In this document: positions 44,740 to 55,894 of the stretch, in pieces
How positions within the stretch are numbered: position 1 is the stretch's first letter
How the letters are laid out: each line of letters starts with the position of its first letter
Assembly (NCBI GenBank): GCA_034440575.1
Contig: JAOTOL010001457.1
Span: forward strand, 495,001-559,000
Length of the DNA stretch: 64,000 nt
From: Imbricaverruca yamaguchii
Lineage: Eukaryota; Arthropoda; Thecostraca; Neoverrucidae
Direction: 5' to 3'
Notes under the pieces: generated by a model
Seen by the model: the letters and a program-made list of their open reading frames with translations, nothing else
Told to the model about the DNA's origin: nothing
The model's database searches: none
Translations under genes and position numbers: made by a program

Positions 44740-45560
44740 TTGTGTTTTAAGGTGTTTTATGAATTCTTGGAATTCATTTGAATGCAATGTTTATGAATGT
44801 GACTAAGATGATGGGACCACTCATTTTCTGCACAATTGCCTGTTTTTCATGTTGTGAGTAAAATAACACGAAAAGGGCTTTGAATAACGTGACAGGATGA
44901 ATTTTTTTTAATGCAACATAACCTAACCTACCCCTCTTTGGAGAAAAATATAACTTACACATAACATTTTCAAAATTTCAAGCAATATATTTTATCCTTT
45001 TTCAAAATAGAAAAACCAAACCCAACCTAACCTAATCTAACATAAGCTATTTTTGAAGATAAACTCCATTTTCTGTTAAATTTTGGGGAGATTTTCGCCA
45101 CAAAAAAAAAAATTAATAAAAATTAGCACACCTAAACTAACCTGACCTAACCAAACCTAGCCAATTGTTTACGTTGTGGAGGCAAATGTGTGTACAAGCT
45201 GGTCTTGTTACTACCTTAAAACACTATATTTCTGGTTAGGCTAGGTTTGGTTATATTTTTCTTTTTTTTTAATTCCAAGGAAATAAATCGTCTAATATTT
45301 TTCCAGTTTTGTTTTTAAAATTGTTTTCTCCAAAGGCAGGTTAGATTGAAGTTAGGTTAGGTTATCCTACACTTTGAATGTATTTGATTTTACGCTGTTA
45401 CCTAATTCGAAGCTCATTTTTGTGATATTTTGCTCACAACGTGAAAAGTAAGAATTTGCACAGAAAATGAATGGTACGGTCATCTTAGACGCATTCATAA
45501 AAATTGCATTTAAAATATAAATTCCACAAATTATTAAAACACCTAAAAGCGCAAATGTAT
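44740..45560. repeat. Foldback repeat with CCTAACC strings
   Basis: The left arm (44740-45130) and right arm (about 45210-45560) are inverted copies centred near 45165. For example TTTTAAGGTGTTTTATGAAT, TCATTTTCTGCACAATTG and ATAACCTAACCTAC..CTTTGGAG occur in the left arm and inverted in the right. Arms contain CCTAACCTAACC. The same family occurs at 63181-63652. Confidence 0.7.
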
Positions 45561-46784
45561 CATCTTATCCTCTGGAAATACATACTTTTCAATGGGGAGT
45601 ATGAATAACATCCAAAAGGGATGTGAAAAAGTAACATGGCATAAAAACAAAGTTAAAAATGGTGCAAGATAACCTTACATAACCCGGCCCAACTTTCCAT
45701 GCAAGAAATTAATTGCTTTTATGGAAATTTTGTAGGCATTTTTCTCAAGTATTTTCAACTTAAAAACTTAGCCTAACTTAACCTTAACAAGCCTGCACTG
45801 CTATTTTAAAAGAAAATTATCATGCTTTGAATATATTTCCAATAATGATTTGTTTTTCTCACAACAAAGCCTAGCCTGACTTAACCAAGCCTCACTCCTT
45901 TGTATGCTTCATGGAGGTAAAATGCATGTAGAACTTGTCTGGTGGTTACCTGAAACTGCAATCATGCCTGGCTTTTTAGGTATTTTTTCGGTTTACGGCA
46001 ATCTCTCATCAACGTGCTGAACACGATGTAACCACTCTTTCCTCTGCACATGCATACTCTTCAATATGGAGGCAACATGACTCCCAAAAAGGGGTTTGGA
46101 TTTGAGTAATATAAGATTAAAAGTAATGTTCAGAATAAAGAAAAAGATGTAACATAACCTTACTTAACCTATCCTAGCATTCCATGCATGAAATAAAATT
46201 ATTTTATACTGGACAATTTCTTAACATTTTTTTCTTCACAAACATTTTCAAAGTAAAAAGTTTCCTAACCTATTCTAGCCTCAACTGTTTTTGAACAAAA
46301 ACAAAAACAAAAATGCTAAGGAAAAAAATAACTTACAACAAAAGCCTGGCCTAACATAACTCGGCAAAACCTTTAATGATTCATGGAGGTAAACTCGGTG
46401 TACAACTTGTTTTGTAGCTATCTTAGACTGCAATAATCCCTCTTTTTGTGCTACATGGTGCACGTGATGAGAGCATTGCACTTGTTGCTTCACAAAGAAC
46501 AATAACATGTTGAAAGTGCTATATTTTCAGGAATGGATTCCTGTGCTGACAGCATTTACTCAGTTGCCTATTTGCAGGTCAGATCTACATCATTTGTGTT
46601 AAGAAACATGATAAATTCATCGACATCCATACACAGATTTGTGGATAATAAGTTATTATGACGATTTCTGATGTAATTTGAATGCATCTTATATTCATAC
46701 CATTGGGAAATGACAAGTTTTCATGATAGAAGCGAGTGTTCAGTTCACTAACAAAACAACAAGTTCACTTGCATGACAGGTCGC
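45561..46784. repeat. AT-rich repeats with TTAGG/CCTAA strings
   Basis: Blocks such as CATGGAGGTAAAATGCATGT (45908) and CATGGAGGTAAACTCGGTGT (46382) recur, also as GTGGAGGCAAATGTGTGTAC at 45176, each followed by an ACTTGT..GCAAT-type tail. CCTAACC, CCTAGCC and CCTGGCCTAAC strings are interspersed. No coding frame is credible. Confidence 0.6.
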
Positions 46785-47540
46785 ACCAGGGCACTAAAAG
46801 TCTCGTTGGGGTCACCCAAAAATTAAGCCGGGGAAAACAAACACAGACCGGACACGAAAATTAACTCTGGGATCCCAACAATGGCTCCAAAAGCCCACAA
46901 AACGCGTTGGACCCGCAAAATGTGTCACTAAAACTCGCGCATGGGATCCAAACAGGTGACCAAGGGGCCAAAAATCGCACTTAGATCAAAACAAATTCAC
47001 GCCACTTCCTTTGAAAATCTCACTAGGGCCAAAACACCGCGCCGAAGCCCAACAAGTCGCAGCTGGCTTCCCAAGAGCCAATATCTCCCTAGAATGTAAA
47101 CCCTGCGGACACAAAAATTGCGTCAATGATCCACCAATTAGGAAGCCGTCGGTCCCCAAAAAAAATAATAATGGGGCACCGAAAAAAAAACGCACCGAGA
47201 GCCCGAAGGATCGTACTGGGGTGCAAAAATTTCATGAAGGGTGCTTACAAGAATAGGCTTGGTTTAAAAAATCACAAGAAGACTATCGAATTGACCCGAG
47301 CACCGGACAATTCAGAATGTCCCGAAATAAAACTATCCGACGGGCCTTTCTACTCTTGATGGTGACATCTGTGAAGAAAACAAAAACTCGTCGAGCAGCC
47401 GCAGTGGCGTACCAAGGGGAAAAATGACACCCCGCCCACCCCATACTGAAAGGGTAGGCTCCCAAGAATCGCGCCGGTTCTCAAAAAAATCGCGCTGGGC
47501 CCGATACATTCGCATCGGGGCCCCAGAATTCGCTTAGCAG
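46785..47540. repeat. Degenerate satellite-like repeat, copy 2
   Basis: Loose units such as CAAAAAAATCGCGCTGGGCC, CAAGAATCGCGCCGGTTCTC and CCAAAAATCGCACTTAG recur. Shared landmarks with 7855-8395 are listed there. It ends next to the NLR-E RNase H fragment. Confidence 0.65.
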
Positions 47541-47559
47541 GCTGTTAGTGAATACAATA

Positions 47560-48600
47560 CAATCTTACTATACATTTGAACCATACCCTTACATTTGTAC
47601 TCAAATTTCCCAAGGTAATCCCCGGCAAATTGCCCCCCCCCACCTACTCCCGTTCTGGCACATGAATCACCCGAGTCTCGAATATCTCTTCCACCAAAAC
47701 AAAAAATTACTTTCCCCCTCGAACCCCAACAAACATTTTTCGAACACCAAGCAGCCAACCCCACTCCAAATTCTTCTGCACGGATGGCTCCCGTACCACA
47801 GACTGTACGGGAGCTGCCTGGTGCGGTGGACCCAACCTCGACCAAATAAAATTAACGCCACTCCACTCGGTCTACACTTCAGAGTTAGTCGCTATCTACG
47901 CCTGTCTTCATCACACTGTTCGACAACACATCACCACACCAACCATCATCTGCACTGATTCACGTTTATCCATCGATGCTTTCGCAGCCATACACAACAT
48001 CACACACCCCACACTCCACGCTATCCGTCAACTCTATCACACACATCAAGCTCACCTACAACTCCAATGCTCTGGGTCCCTGGCCACATGGGGATTCCGG
48101 GCAACGAGCGGGCGGATGAGCTCGCTCGTCGAGCCATCGACCTCCCATCCACCCGCAACCTCCCAGTTCTCACCTGTGACCTTTTGTCCCTCACCAACCA
48201 CCTATTTAGCACATAGCTCCAGATATGCTGGAACCACACACTACGCATTTGCATCACATTAAACCCCTTCTCACTAAATGGCCCTCTTTCCGACAACACA
48301 CCCGCTTACATGAGATCCTCCTGGCTCGACTCCGACTCGGGCACACCAATCTTTCACATGATTACTTCTTCTTCCGACATCGCCGCGCTTCGCCTTGTCA
48401 GCCATGTGATGTACGTAACTCTGTTGAACATTTCTTACTTATCTGCCCTGCCTACCATTTACAACGACACCCCTTCTTTCTTACATTGTCCGACATCGGA
48501 TTCCATTTACATTGCCAATCCTTCTCGGCGACGAACACCCAGAGCTCATTGAGTTACTATTTTCATTCTTGCATAGCACCAAACTTGAGGGAGTAATTTG
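47560..48600 (+). pseudogene. NLR-E RNase H and C-terminal domain
   Basis: A lead-in (YLFHQNKKLLSPSNPNKHFS) precedes RNase H: FCTDGSRTTDCTGAAWCGG (Asp), SVYTSELVAIYACLHHT (Glu), IICTDSRLSIDAFAA (Asp), and LWVPGHMGIPGNERADELAR (His and Asp), the last after a frameshift near 48065. Then come LLTKWPSFRQHTRLHEILLA, RLRLGHTNLSHDYFFFRHRR and CQPCDVRNSVEHFLLIC. It would be the 3' third of NLR-E copy 1, or a separate 5'-truncated copy. The coding end is near 48597. Confidence 0.82.
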
Positions 48601-49132
48601 AAGTCAAACGCCATCATCTCCATCGTCGCAGCACACATACATATGGGTAATATCACCCTAGGTAGGCAGAGACCGATCCAATTTGGCCATAACGGACGGT
48701 TCTCCATATAAATTGTGCTTGGTTTTTTACCTACGGGTTTCCAAGCTGCTTGGCTTTTCACCTTCTCAGGGTTTTCCAAGTTTTAACATACATTCGCACA
48801 TACAAGGTCGGGCCCGACGCCCACGACTCGTCCTGGGCCTCCGCTTCGTTTTTCAGGTCGCATGTGGGCAGTGGAGCCTCTCTGGAGGTTACGACGTTGC
48901 CCACCCTCCAAGTGTCCTTCCAAGTGTCGTATGTGTATGTATTAATATGTGTTTCAACAGCGTATGTGTGCACTTGTCCTTACGCCACGTTCCTAGCTTG
49001 TTGGCGTCTCATCTTTGGGGTATTTCTTCTCATATCACAGGGTGCCACATAAGCCGGATTAAAGTAGCTTTCTTTAACGTAGCATATCTCTAGCACATGG
49101 CACTTTGCCTCAGCTAAAGATTAAGGGGAAAA
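48601..49132 (+). other. Probable NLR-E 3' UTR
   Basis: No open frame of note. It ends AAAGATTAAGGGGAAAAAAT directly before the leader of E2, so the two NLR-E copies lie head to tail with almost nothing between. Confidence 0.5.
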
Positions 49133-49599
49133 AATTGGTCGCTCGCCGGATTAGCTAGCGCAGCTCCCCTCCCACTCCCCTTCGGCCCAATGGTGCTCCT
49201 AGGGCATAGTTGGTAACTGACTTGTAACAGCGAATAGCTCTAACTGTTGTTGTCCCTTCCCACCCAATAGACTAGAGCCGAACAGAGGTACCTTTTTGGT
49301 TCGAAGGATCGGGCTAGCGGTCTGACCGTGACTGTCCACGCCTCTGCGCGGCTACCCTATCCCTCCAAACTCTGTGTGTTTCTCCCCCTTTTTCACTATA
49401 CTCTTATCAACACCTTTCCTTGTAGCACCCCTTCAGGGCAACTTTCTTCACTTCTCCCCTTCAGAGTCCCCTTCTACATATACAATTTCCTCCCCACTAT
49501 CCCAGGGTATACATTCCTCCCCGTCCCGGCATGCCCGGGGAGGACGGCGGACGCCGGCCACGGCCGGGAGCACGCCTGCCCCCCCCCCCCCACCGGGAC

Positions 49600-50400
49600 C
49601 ACCCAGAGGGTCAGTCATTTGTGCTTATCACAAGGATTGAGGGTTCTTGGGCCCGCACCTCTCCGTTCGCCATAGCGAGGTAGCTAGACCAGTGGACCGG
49701 CGGGAGTACTCTCCGCAAAGACATTCCGCTCCGGGTCACTCTTGGTCCGAGTGAGGGACATCACCCAAGCCCGGGCCTTCCTGAGCGTGCGTCAGTTCCT
49801 CGACGCCAACGCCGCTGTTGAAATGGCGGACCGACTTCACTTTTCCTACACCACCGCATACGCCCCTGAGCTCGCGGAGCTCTCTGAAGAAGAGCTCCTC
49901 GCGGAGGTGAATTCGCAGGGGGTTTGTATGGTGGAGCGTCTCGAACAACGACCCACATCTGGCCCGGTCCTCAAACTGGGTTTCCGGATAGCGGCCCCGC
50001 CCCCGTTCATCATGGCGGACTACTCCAGGGGCGGAGTAGTCCGCCATGATGGCAGGTCCAGGGGCGGAGAGTAACTATCCGCCCCTGGACCCCGCCCCCA
50101 GCTCGCTGCACTTTCTGCCAGCGCTATGGGCACCAGAGTCGGGCGTGCCGTGCAATAGTCTCCGTCTGCGGCTACTGTGCCGAAGGACACCCCACCGAGA
50201 CATGCACATCCTCGGAGCAGCGATGTGCTGCCTGCCAGGGGCCTCACCCCGCATCGTCGACCAGGTGCCCTACCTGGATCGAGGAAAAGGAACGGCAGGC
50301 GAGCCTCCTGGCCCTGGAATGCGGTTCACCGCCCTTGCCCTCGTCCCCAGACGTATGGGCACGGCCTCGACGGGCCCCCATATGGCCAACCCCCGCAGAG
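49600..50400 (+). pseudogene. NLR-E copy 2 ORF1, gag-like
   Basis: The segment RIEGSWARTSPFAIAR (about 49634-49680) aligns with copy 1. The frame 49742-50007 reads VRVRDITQARAFLSVRQFLD, ADRLHFSYTTAYAPELAELS, EEELLAEVNSQGVCMVERLE and KLGFRIAAPPPFIMADY. The hairpin insertion at 50027-50077 then disrupts it. Beyond it the knuckle region CTFCQRYGHQSRACRA, CGYCAEGHPTETC and RCAACQGPHPASSTRCPTW is readable in another frame (50105-50280). Confidence 0.78.
50008..50091. repeat. Two adjacent perfect hairpins inside NLR-E ORF1
   Basis: Arms 50008-50026 and 50033-50051 (19 bp) enclose AGGGGC. Arms 50055-50068 and 50078-50091 (14 bp) enclose GAGTAACTA. The outermost arms are normal ORF1 codons; the inner pieces are inverted copies of them. 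Confidence 0.93.
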
Positions 50401-50861
50401 GCGACTGAACACCCCCCCCCCCTCCCAAGGACCGACTGAGTCTGAGTCCGACCCTTCCCCTCCTCTCCTAATCCGACCGCGCGTCCCGTTCCCATGGGGG
50501 CTCCTCCACCCACACACCCCAGGTCCCCCTCCGTCGCCAGACTGCCCCGCCGCCGGCACCCAGCCCCCAACACTGGGTACTCCGACACCCGGCCTCCACT
50601 CCGCCATCAGGCCGCCTCCCCTAGAGCACGGGCTTCCTCAACGCCGCTCCCTCAGGGCCGTCTCTCCTCCTCGCCCCCTCAGGGCCGTCGCTTCCCCCCC
50701 CCCTCTCCGAGGCCACTCCCACACCCTCCGCAGACCCCTCCGTGGAATCCAGAGCCTCACTCCACACCGGGGTCTTCCGACTCGTATGAGACGGACGACA
50801 CCGTCACGCCCTCACCGCCACATATACGCCTACGAGGGCGTGAGCACCACCGTCACTAATG

Positions 50862-52150
50862 CAGACACCCACTGTTGAATTATTGCTCCAATGGAATACG
50901 ACGTCACTCATATCTCCTTGGACAGAATTCAAGGAATATATCATCAAACATAGACCACAGATTGCTGCCGTTCAGGAGACCAGATGGCGCGACAATGATG
51001 GATATAATTTCGCCCTTCTTCATCGCCAATCACCATCCGCAATGACCTAAATTACATTGCAGTATTTGTTCAAATTGCACAACTAGAGCCCATTGTACTC
51101 TCCCTCCATCATCCCCTTCTACGCTATTCTTAGCCTCTGTAGCCGATTTTTCAGCCTCCTCCCACACCCCTGCCTGGTGCTGGACGATCTCAACGATCAT
51201 CACCAGGCATGGGCTGCCACACCACATTCCCACGTGGACACCACACAGAAACACTCCTCAACGCACACAACATGGTCTTTTTGAATGACCAAACACCCAC
51301 ACACAACACTGTCGTCGCCCCTTCCGCCCGTTTGTCATTGACCTCTCCCTATCTTCGGCCTCTATCTCACCCCTCTTCTCTTGGCATGTTCAACCCGATC
51401 CCCTTTTCAGTGACCACTTCCCAATTCACGTAATACTCGAACGCTCAGTCCAGGCTAAAGATCTTTTGTTTATACCCAACTGGAACATTCGCAAAGCGAA
51501 ATGGCCGTCTTTCTCCCAGGAAATTTAAAATCTTATCGCTCCCCAGTCTTAGCCCCCAATCTCGGCATTCCTTGATACCATACTACTCGTGGCAGAAAAA
51601 TGCCTCCCCAAAACTCGTCGTCCACCCGACCATAAACACGTATCGTGGTGGAACGATGGGTTCCAAAGAGCTGTCGCCTTGTCACGGCGTGCGGAGCGAA
51701 ATTCCGCAAAAACCTCACCGTACAAAATATGGTAGAACCCCGCGAGGCAAAACTACGATGCCAGCAAACTATCCTTTCGGCCAAACACGCAGCTGGCAAA
51801 TGTATCCTGACACTTTCAACCGATTTACCCCAATCGCCCAAATCTGGACTCAAATTCGCTCCTTCTCTAATGGCAGAGCCCCACACTGCGCATTCCCACA
51901 CCTGACAATTAACCAACAGAAAATAACAAAACCTGCAGCCGTCGTGGAACACTTTGCTAATTATTACTCTAACAACTTCCCCAACGCTCAATACTCCCTG
52001 GCGATCGCCTGGCATACCCCTTTTTCAAAACCTCTCTGACTCCGGCAAAGACAACCTCCTCTCGGCACTAAATCAATTATGGACTGACGGTACCTTCCCG
52101 GCTTCTTGGTCTACCAGCAATATCATTCCTACTGACCGTTCAAGGCGAAA
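50862..52150 (+). pseudogene. NLR-E copy 2 ORF2: endonuclease and RT linker
   Basis: The start reads ELLLQWNTTSLISPWTEFKE, then IAAVQETRWRDNDGYNF. An internal deletion relative to copy 1 removes the segment after it. The tyrosine-motif region follows, then LVLDDLNDHHQAW (GDFNAH damaged to DDLNDH) and FSDHF near 51410. The linker (WWNDGFQRAVALSRRAERNS) lies at 51650-51710 and codons up to FPASWSTSNIIPT at 52100-52130. Many frame changes. Confidence 0.77.
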
Positions 52151-52681
52151 GAATTGCCACCTAACGGCAGAGAGTTGAACTACTGTGTGCCAGATAAAAG
52201 TGTGACAAATTTGGTGCGCTACCACAAACAAGTTGGAAACGAGAATGCTTGAGTGACATGCATGCAATATATTTTCATGTTGCTCACTGATGCTTCATTA
52301 CACTCCAATTTTCACAAGTACCCGGCCACTCTGCATCACTGATATCTCATGCAGATTCCCATACTCGTTTACCTAGGAAACCAGTTGAAAATTAACAGCG
52401 TGAATCCCCAAAAGGGTGAAATTCAGTTCAAAACGCAGGGTAAACATTAATATACTTTTGAAAATACACCACCAGTGAATGCACATACAACTTACCTGGA
52501 TTTTTTTAATGACAACAGCGCTGTGATTAGGAACTACCTACACAAAATGTGCAGCACAAGAACCAGGGAATGTAAGATCCTTCAAATGTATATTGTATCA
52601 TTTAAAACAAAACAAAATACATCTGGGTGGGGCACCCAAACCAATCTAGGGAACCTTGACAAGCTTCTCCTTCCATTCAGA
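52151..52681. other. Non-coding stretch, no gene recognised
   Basis: Nothing identifiable. The terminal codons of a short plus-strand frame run into FB-1. Confidence 0.45.
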
Positions 52682-54194
52682 GTTCGACATTCATATTCAG
52701 CAGAAATCGACGACCCCTTCGATTTCGCCCAAACTCGGTGACACGCTAGTCCCAAAGTCCTTGATCAACCATGCAAACGCATTTCACGGGACATCGAATG
52801 GTTTGACCTCCAGATGTCAATATAGGTCAACCATTCAATAATGCCCGAATATCAACGTTATATAGACCATTAGATCCGCAATGACACACAAATTCCGGAA
52901 CTGCTCTCCGTTATCCCGTAGCACAAAGTGTTAATGAGGAATGACCAATTATGTAATTTTATTCCCCAGAGCATTGCCTCTCACACATTCCCATGCATTA
53001 TTGACATACCCAAACGAAATGTGTATGAAATACAAATAGGTGGAACGCCAATAACGTGGGCAGCCCAACGGTAGCATTAGAATCATTGACATCCGATTAA
53101 TTCCGGAAATATATAGAAATATGTCCCGATAAAATCAGTTTTTGACCATGCCATGCCAAAACAATGCCAAAACACGTCGACAACTCAGGCCGTTTCCAGG
53201 GACATCGAAAGATGTGACCTCCAGAGGTCAACGAGTTCCAGTTCGATATTCAACTTTCACCTTTATGTGTTGATGGAACATGTGACTGCCATTAGCTGAC
53301 CTGCTCAAGTCGCATTGCAAGAAAGCAAATCAATGACGCTTCAAATATGAAGAGAAATTTTGACGGTCAAGGGGACTCGTGACCTTGCCAGGTGAGAGGT
53401 CATGTCAGGTAAAGCCGTTCACATGACGACATACATGTAAAAGACCTGACGTTCACGCGACGTCATTGACTTGCTTTCTTCCAGTACGACTTGAGCATGT
53501 CAGCTACTAGCAGTCGCATGCTCCATCCACACATATAGGTCAAAGTCGAATATCGAACTGGAACTCGTTGACCTTTGGATGTCACATCTTTCGATGCCCC
53601 GTGAAATGGCGTGAGTTGTCCATGTTTTGCTATTACGTACATTTGTGGCGATTTTTAGAAAAGCCGAATGGGTCGCGATTTCAAGTCCCGCGTGGTTCCA
53701 TGCTAAACCCTATGGCAAATTAACCATTGGGTCCAAAACTGATTTTATCGGAACATATTTTGATACATCTCCGGAATTAATCAGACGTCAATGATTCGAA
53801 TGCCACCGTTGGACTGCGCACGTTATTAGCGTTACAACTATGTGTATTTCATACATAGTCTCGTTTGGGAATGACAACAATGCATGGGAATGTGTGTGAG
53901 GCAATGTTTTGGGAAAAAATTGCATAATTGGTCATACCTCATTAACCGGTTACGCTACGGGATAACGGAGAGCCGTTTCTGAATCAGCGTGCCGTGGCGG
54001 AACGAATGGTCTATATAACGTTGATATTCGGGCATTAATGAATGGTTGACCTATTTTGATCTCTGGAGGTCAAACTATTCAATGCCCCGTGAAATGCGTC
54101 TGCATGGTTGATCAGGGACCTTGGGACTAATGTGTCACCGAGTTTGGGCGAAATCGAAGGGATCGTCGATTTCTGCTGAATACGAGTGTCGAAC
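52682..54194. mobile_element. FB-1: 1.5-kb palindromic (foldback) element
   Basis: The left arm from 52682 (GTTCGACATTCATATTCAGC) is the inverted copy of the right arm ending 54194. Matched blocks include CAGAAATCGACGA, CGATTTCGCCCAAACTCGGT, CCCGAATATCAACGTTATAT, TCTCCGTTATCCCGTAGC, GAATGTGTGTGAGGCAATG-type and TCAACGAGTTCCAGTTCGAT. The arms run to about 53360 and 53440, with a short GC-poor centre. Both strands encode the same short frame end (HSYSAEIDDPFDFAQTR), as expected for a palindrome. There is no transposase. Confidence 0.85.
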
Positions 54195-55069
54195 ACGTGC
54201 CAACTTCACGGACGTATGTACACTCGGATGCTGATTTGGATGACCATGATCAACAAGAAAATACTCTGATAATAGGTTAGTCTTTTCTTTTAAGTCTGCT
54301 GGATGAAAAATGTATTGGCTTTTGGTAAACTTCATAACCCTTTCGTTCGAAAAAGATTCAAATCTGACAATACCAGACAAGCTTTGCCTATTATTTGGTA
54401 CATACCTAGATAGGTACATTGGTACCTTCCTAGAATCTTGCGATTATTGCCTTATGCTTTGGGTTTATTGCACTTTAACACGCATCCTGGAGGTGGAGCG
54501 AAATCCGCCCACCCCTCCAGTTTTTCGTACATAACTCCATATGTTGCCGGCCGATATAGGCCATAGTTTGAGTGCATGTTTAAAAATGGCCGGCGCGTTG
54601 CTTAGAGCAAGAAAACGAAAATCGCTCGAACATTTTCATAGTTAGGGGGCGTTAAAGTAAACAAAACCGCCATACTAAAAAAATATGCGCTGATGCGCTT
54701 CCTGTATATTTGCAAAATGGAAGTGTTCCTGGCAACACTAGCGACTTGTTTGATGTATACCGTTATGCTGTATAGTTAGAGTCATGTTAGGTCACCGAGG
54801 TCAAGTCAGGTCAAGTTAATGACAGGTTAATGGAACCAAACTTGGTCAATTGGAATGTTGTTATAGATGCAAATGACTGTCATGCGATTCATGTCACTTT
54901 GCACGTTGCTTTCTACACATCCTGAAAACTACTGTTTGTCATTGTGTACCCAAACGATTCCATACTTTACTGATGTTCCATACTCCATAACTGGAGCAGG
55001 TAATGGCCTAATAAAGTGCTGCTATATAGGTGATATGAGGTCAAGGGCCAGGACAACATCTGTACTCCA
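54195..55069. other. Non-coding stretch, no gene recognised
   Basis: AT-rich. 54787-54830 holds several AGGTCA-type half-sites. A small inverted block CTGGAGGTGG..CCACCCCTCCAG lies at 54490-54524. Confidence 0.45.
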
Positions 55070-55371
55070 TCACTAGTAATGTCCGAAACATCACTGATGC
55101 CCATTTCGGAGCCTTGAAACACAATCATAGCGATCCAGAACAATGAGAAGCTAACCTACGCAAAACCATACATTTTTGAAATTTTGACCTCATTTGACCA
55201 CGAAGATATTGATCCAAGATCATGAAATTTTACACACATTTTACCGTACCCATCCACCCTGCAAATCTCGTTGCTCCAGCATTAACAAGAGCCGACATCT
55301 TAGGGGGTGGGAAGGAATCCACCACCCTCCAGTGCGCGTAATTTTCAGAGGCCCTCCAGGGCGCGTGTTAA
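55070..55371 (+). repeat. Left arm of outer inverted repeat (FB-3)
   Basis: Its inverted copy is at 63653-63960. Examples are ATCGCTATGATTGTGTTTCA, TCAAATGAGGTCAAAA and CACCCCCTAAGATGTCGGCT, each read inverted here. It ends at the TTAA where PB copy 3 starts; the right arm has the same TTAA uninterrupted. Confidence 0.8.
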
Positions 55372-55894
55372 CCCCGCCCCGTTTCTCCGGTCAGATCCTT
55401 ACACCCTATCTCTGGTGGGGGGATCGTAACCCCCCTCTAAAAGAAAAACGAAGCGTCGCACGAAAATGGAAGAGGCGTCGTCGGAAAACGCTCCACGGGT
55501 AGGGTCCGGATACACATCCCAAAACAATTTAATCCAAAAGTGATGTGACTAGGGGGCTAGATTTTCACGACTTTTCATGAGTTGCATCATGTTTTTGGCT
55601 CTAGGGAGTACATTTTGGGGATATTTGAAACACAAAAATTATTTGGAACTAGGAAATGACAGAAAAATGGACCAGGGCCATAATATTTACCCCCCCCACA
55701 CCCCCCACCCCAAAAAAATACAAGAAAAAATCAAAATTTTATTTCTTTGAAATTTCAAAATGTTGAGTTTTAAAGTTTTCTTTAATTTTCCTTTTCTAAT
55801 GAGTAGAGCACAACGATAAACGTTCTTGGAAGGGAAGGGACTAAAAAACAGACACCATCTCACCGACACGGTTTGACCGACACCATCTCGCCGA

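Larger units (their letters stand above)
49133..52150 (+). mobile_element. NLR-E copy 2, 3'-truncated
   Basis: The leader matches that of copy 1. ORF1, endonuclease and RT linker follow. Similarity to RT ends near 52150 (LPASWSTSNIIPT). It lacks the RT palm, RNase H and tail. Its endonuclease provides the short-repeat version of the site that expanded in copy 1. Confidence 0.78.
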
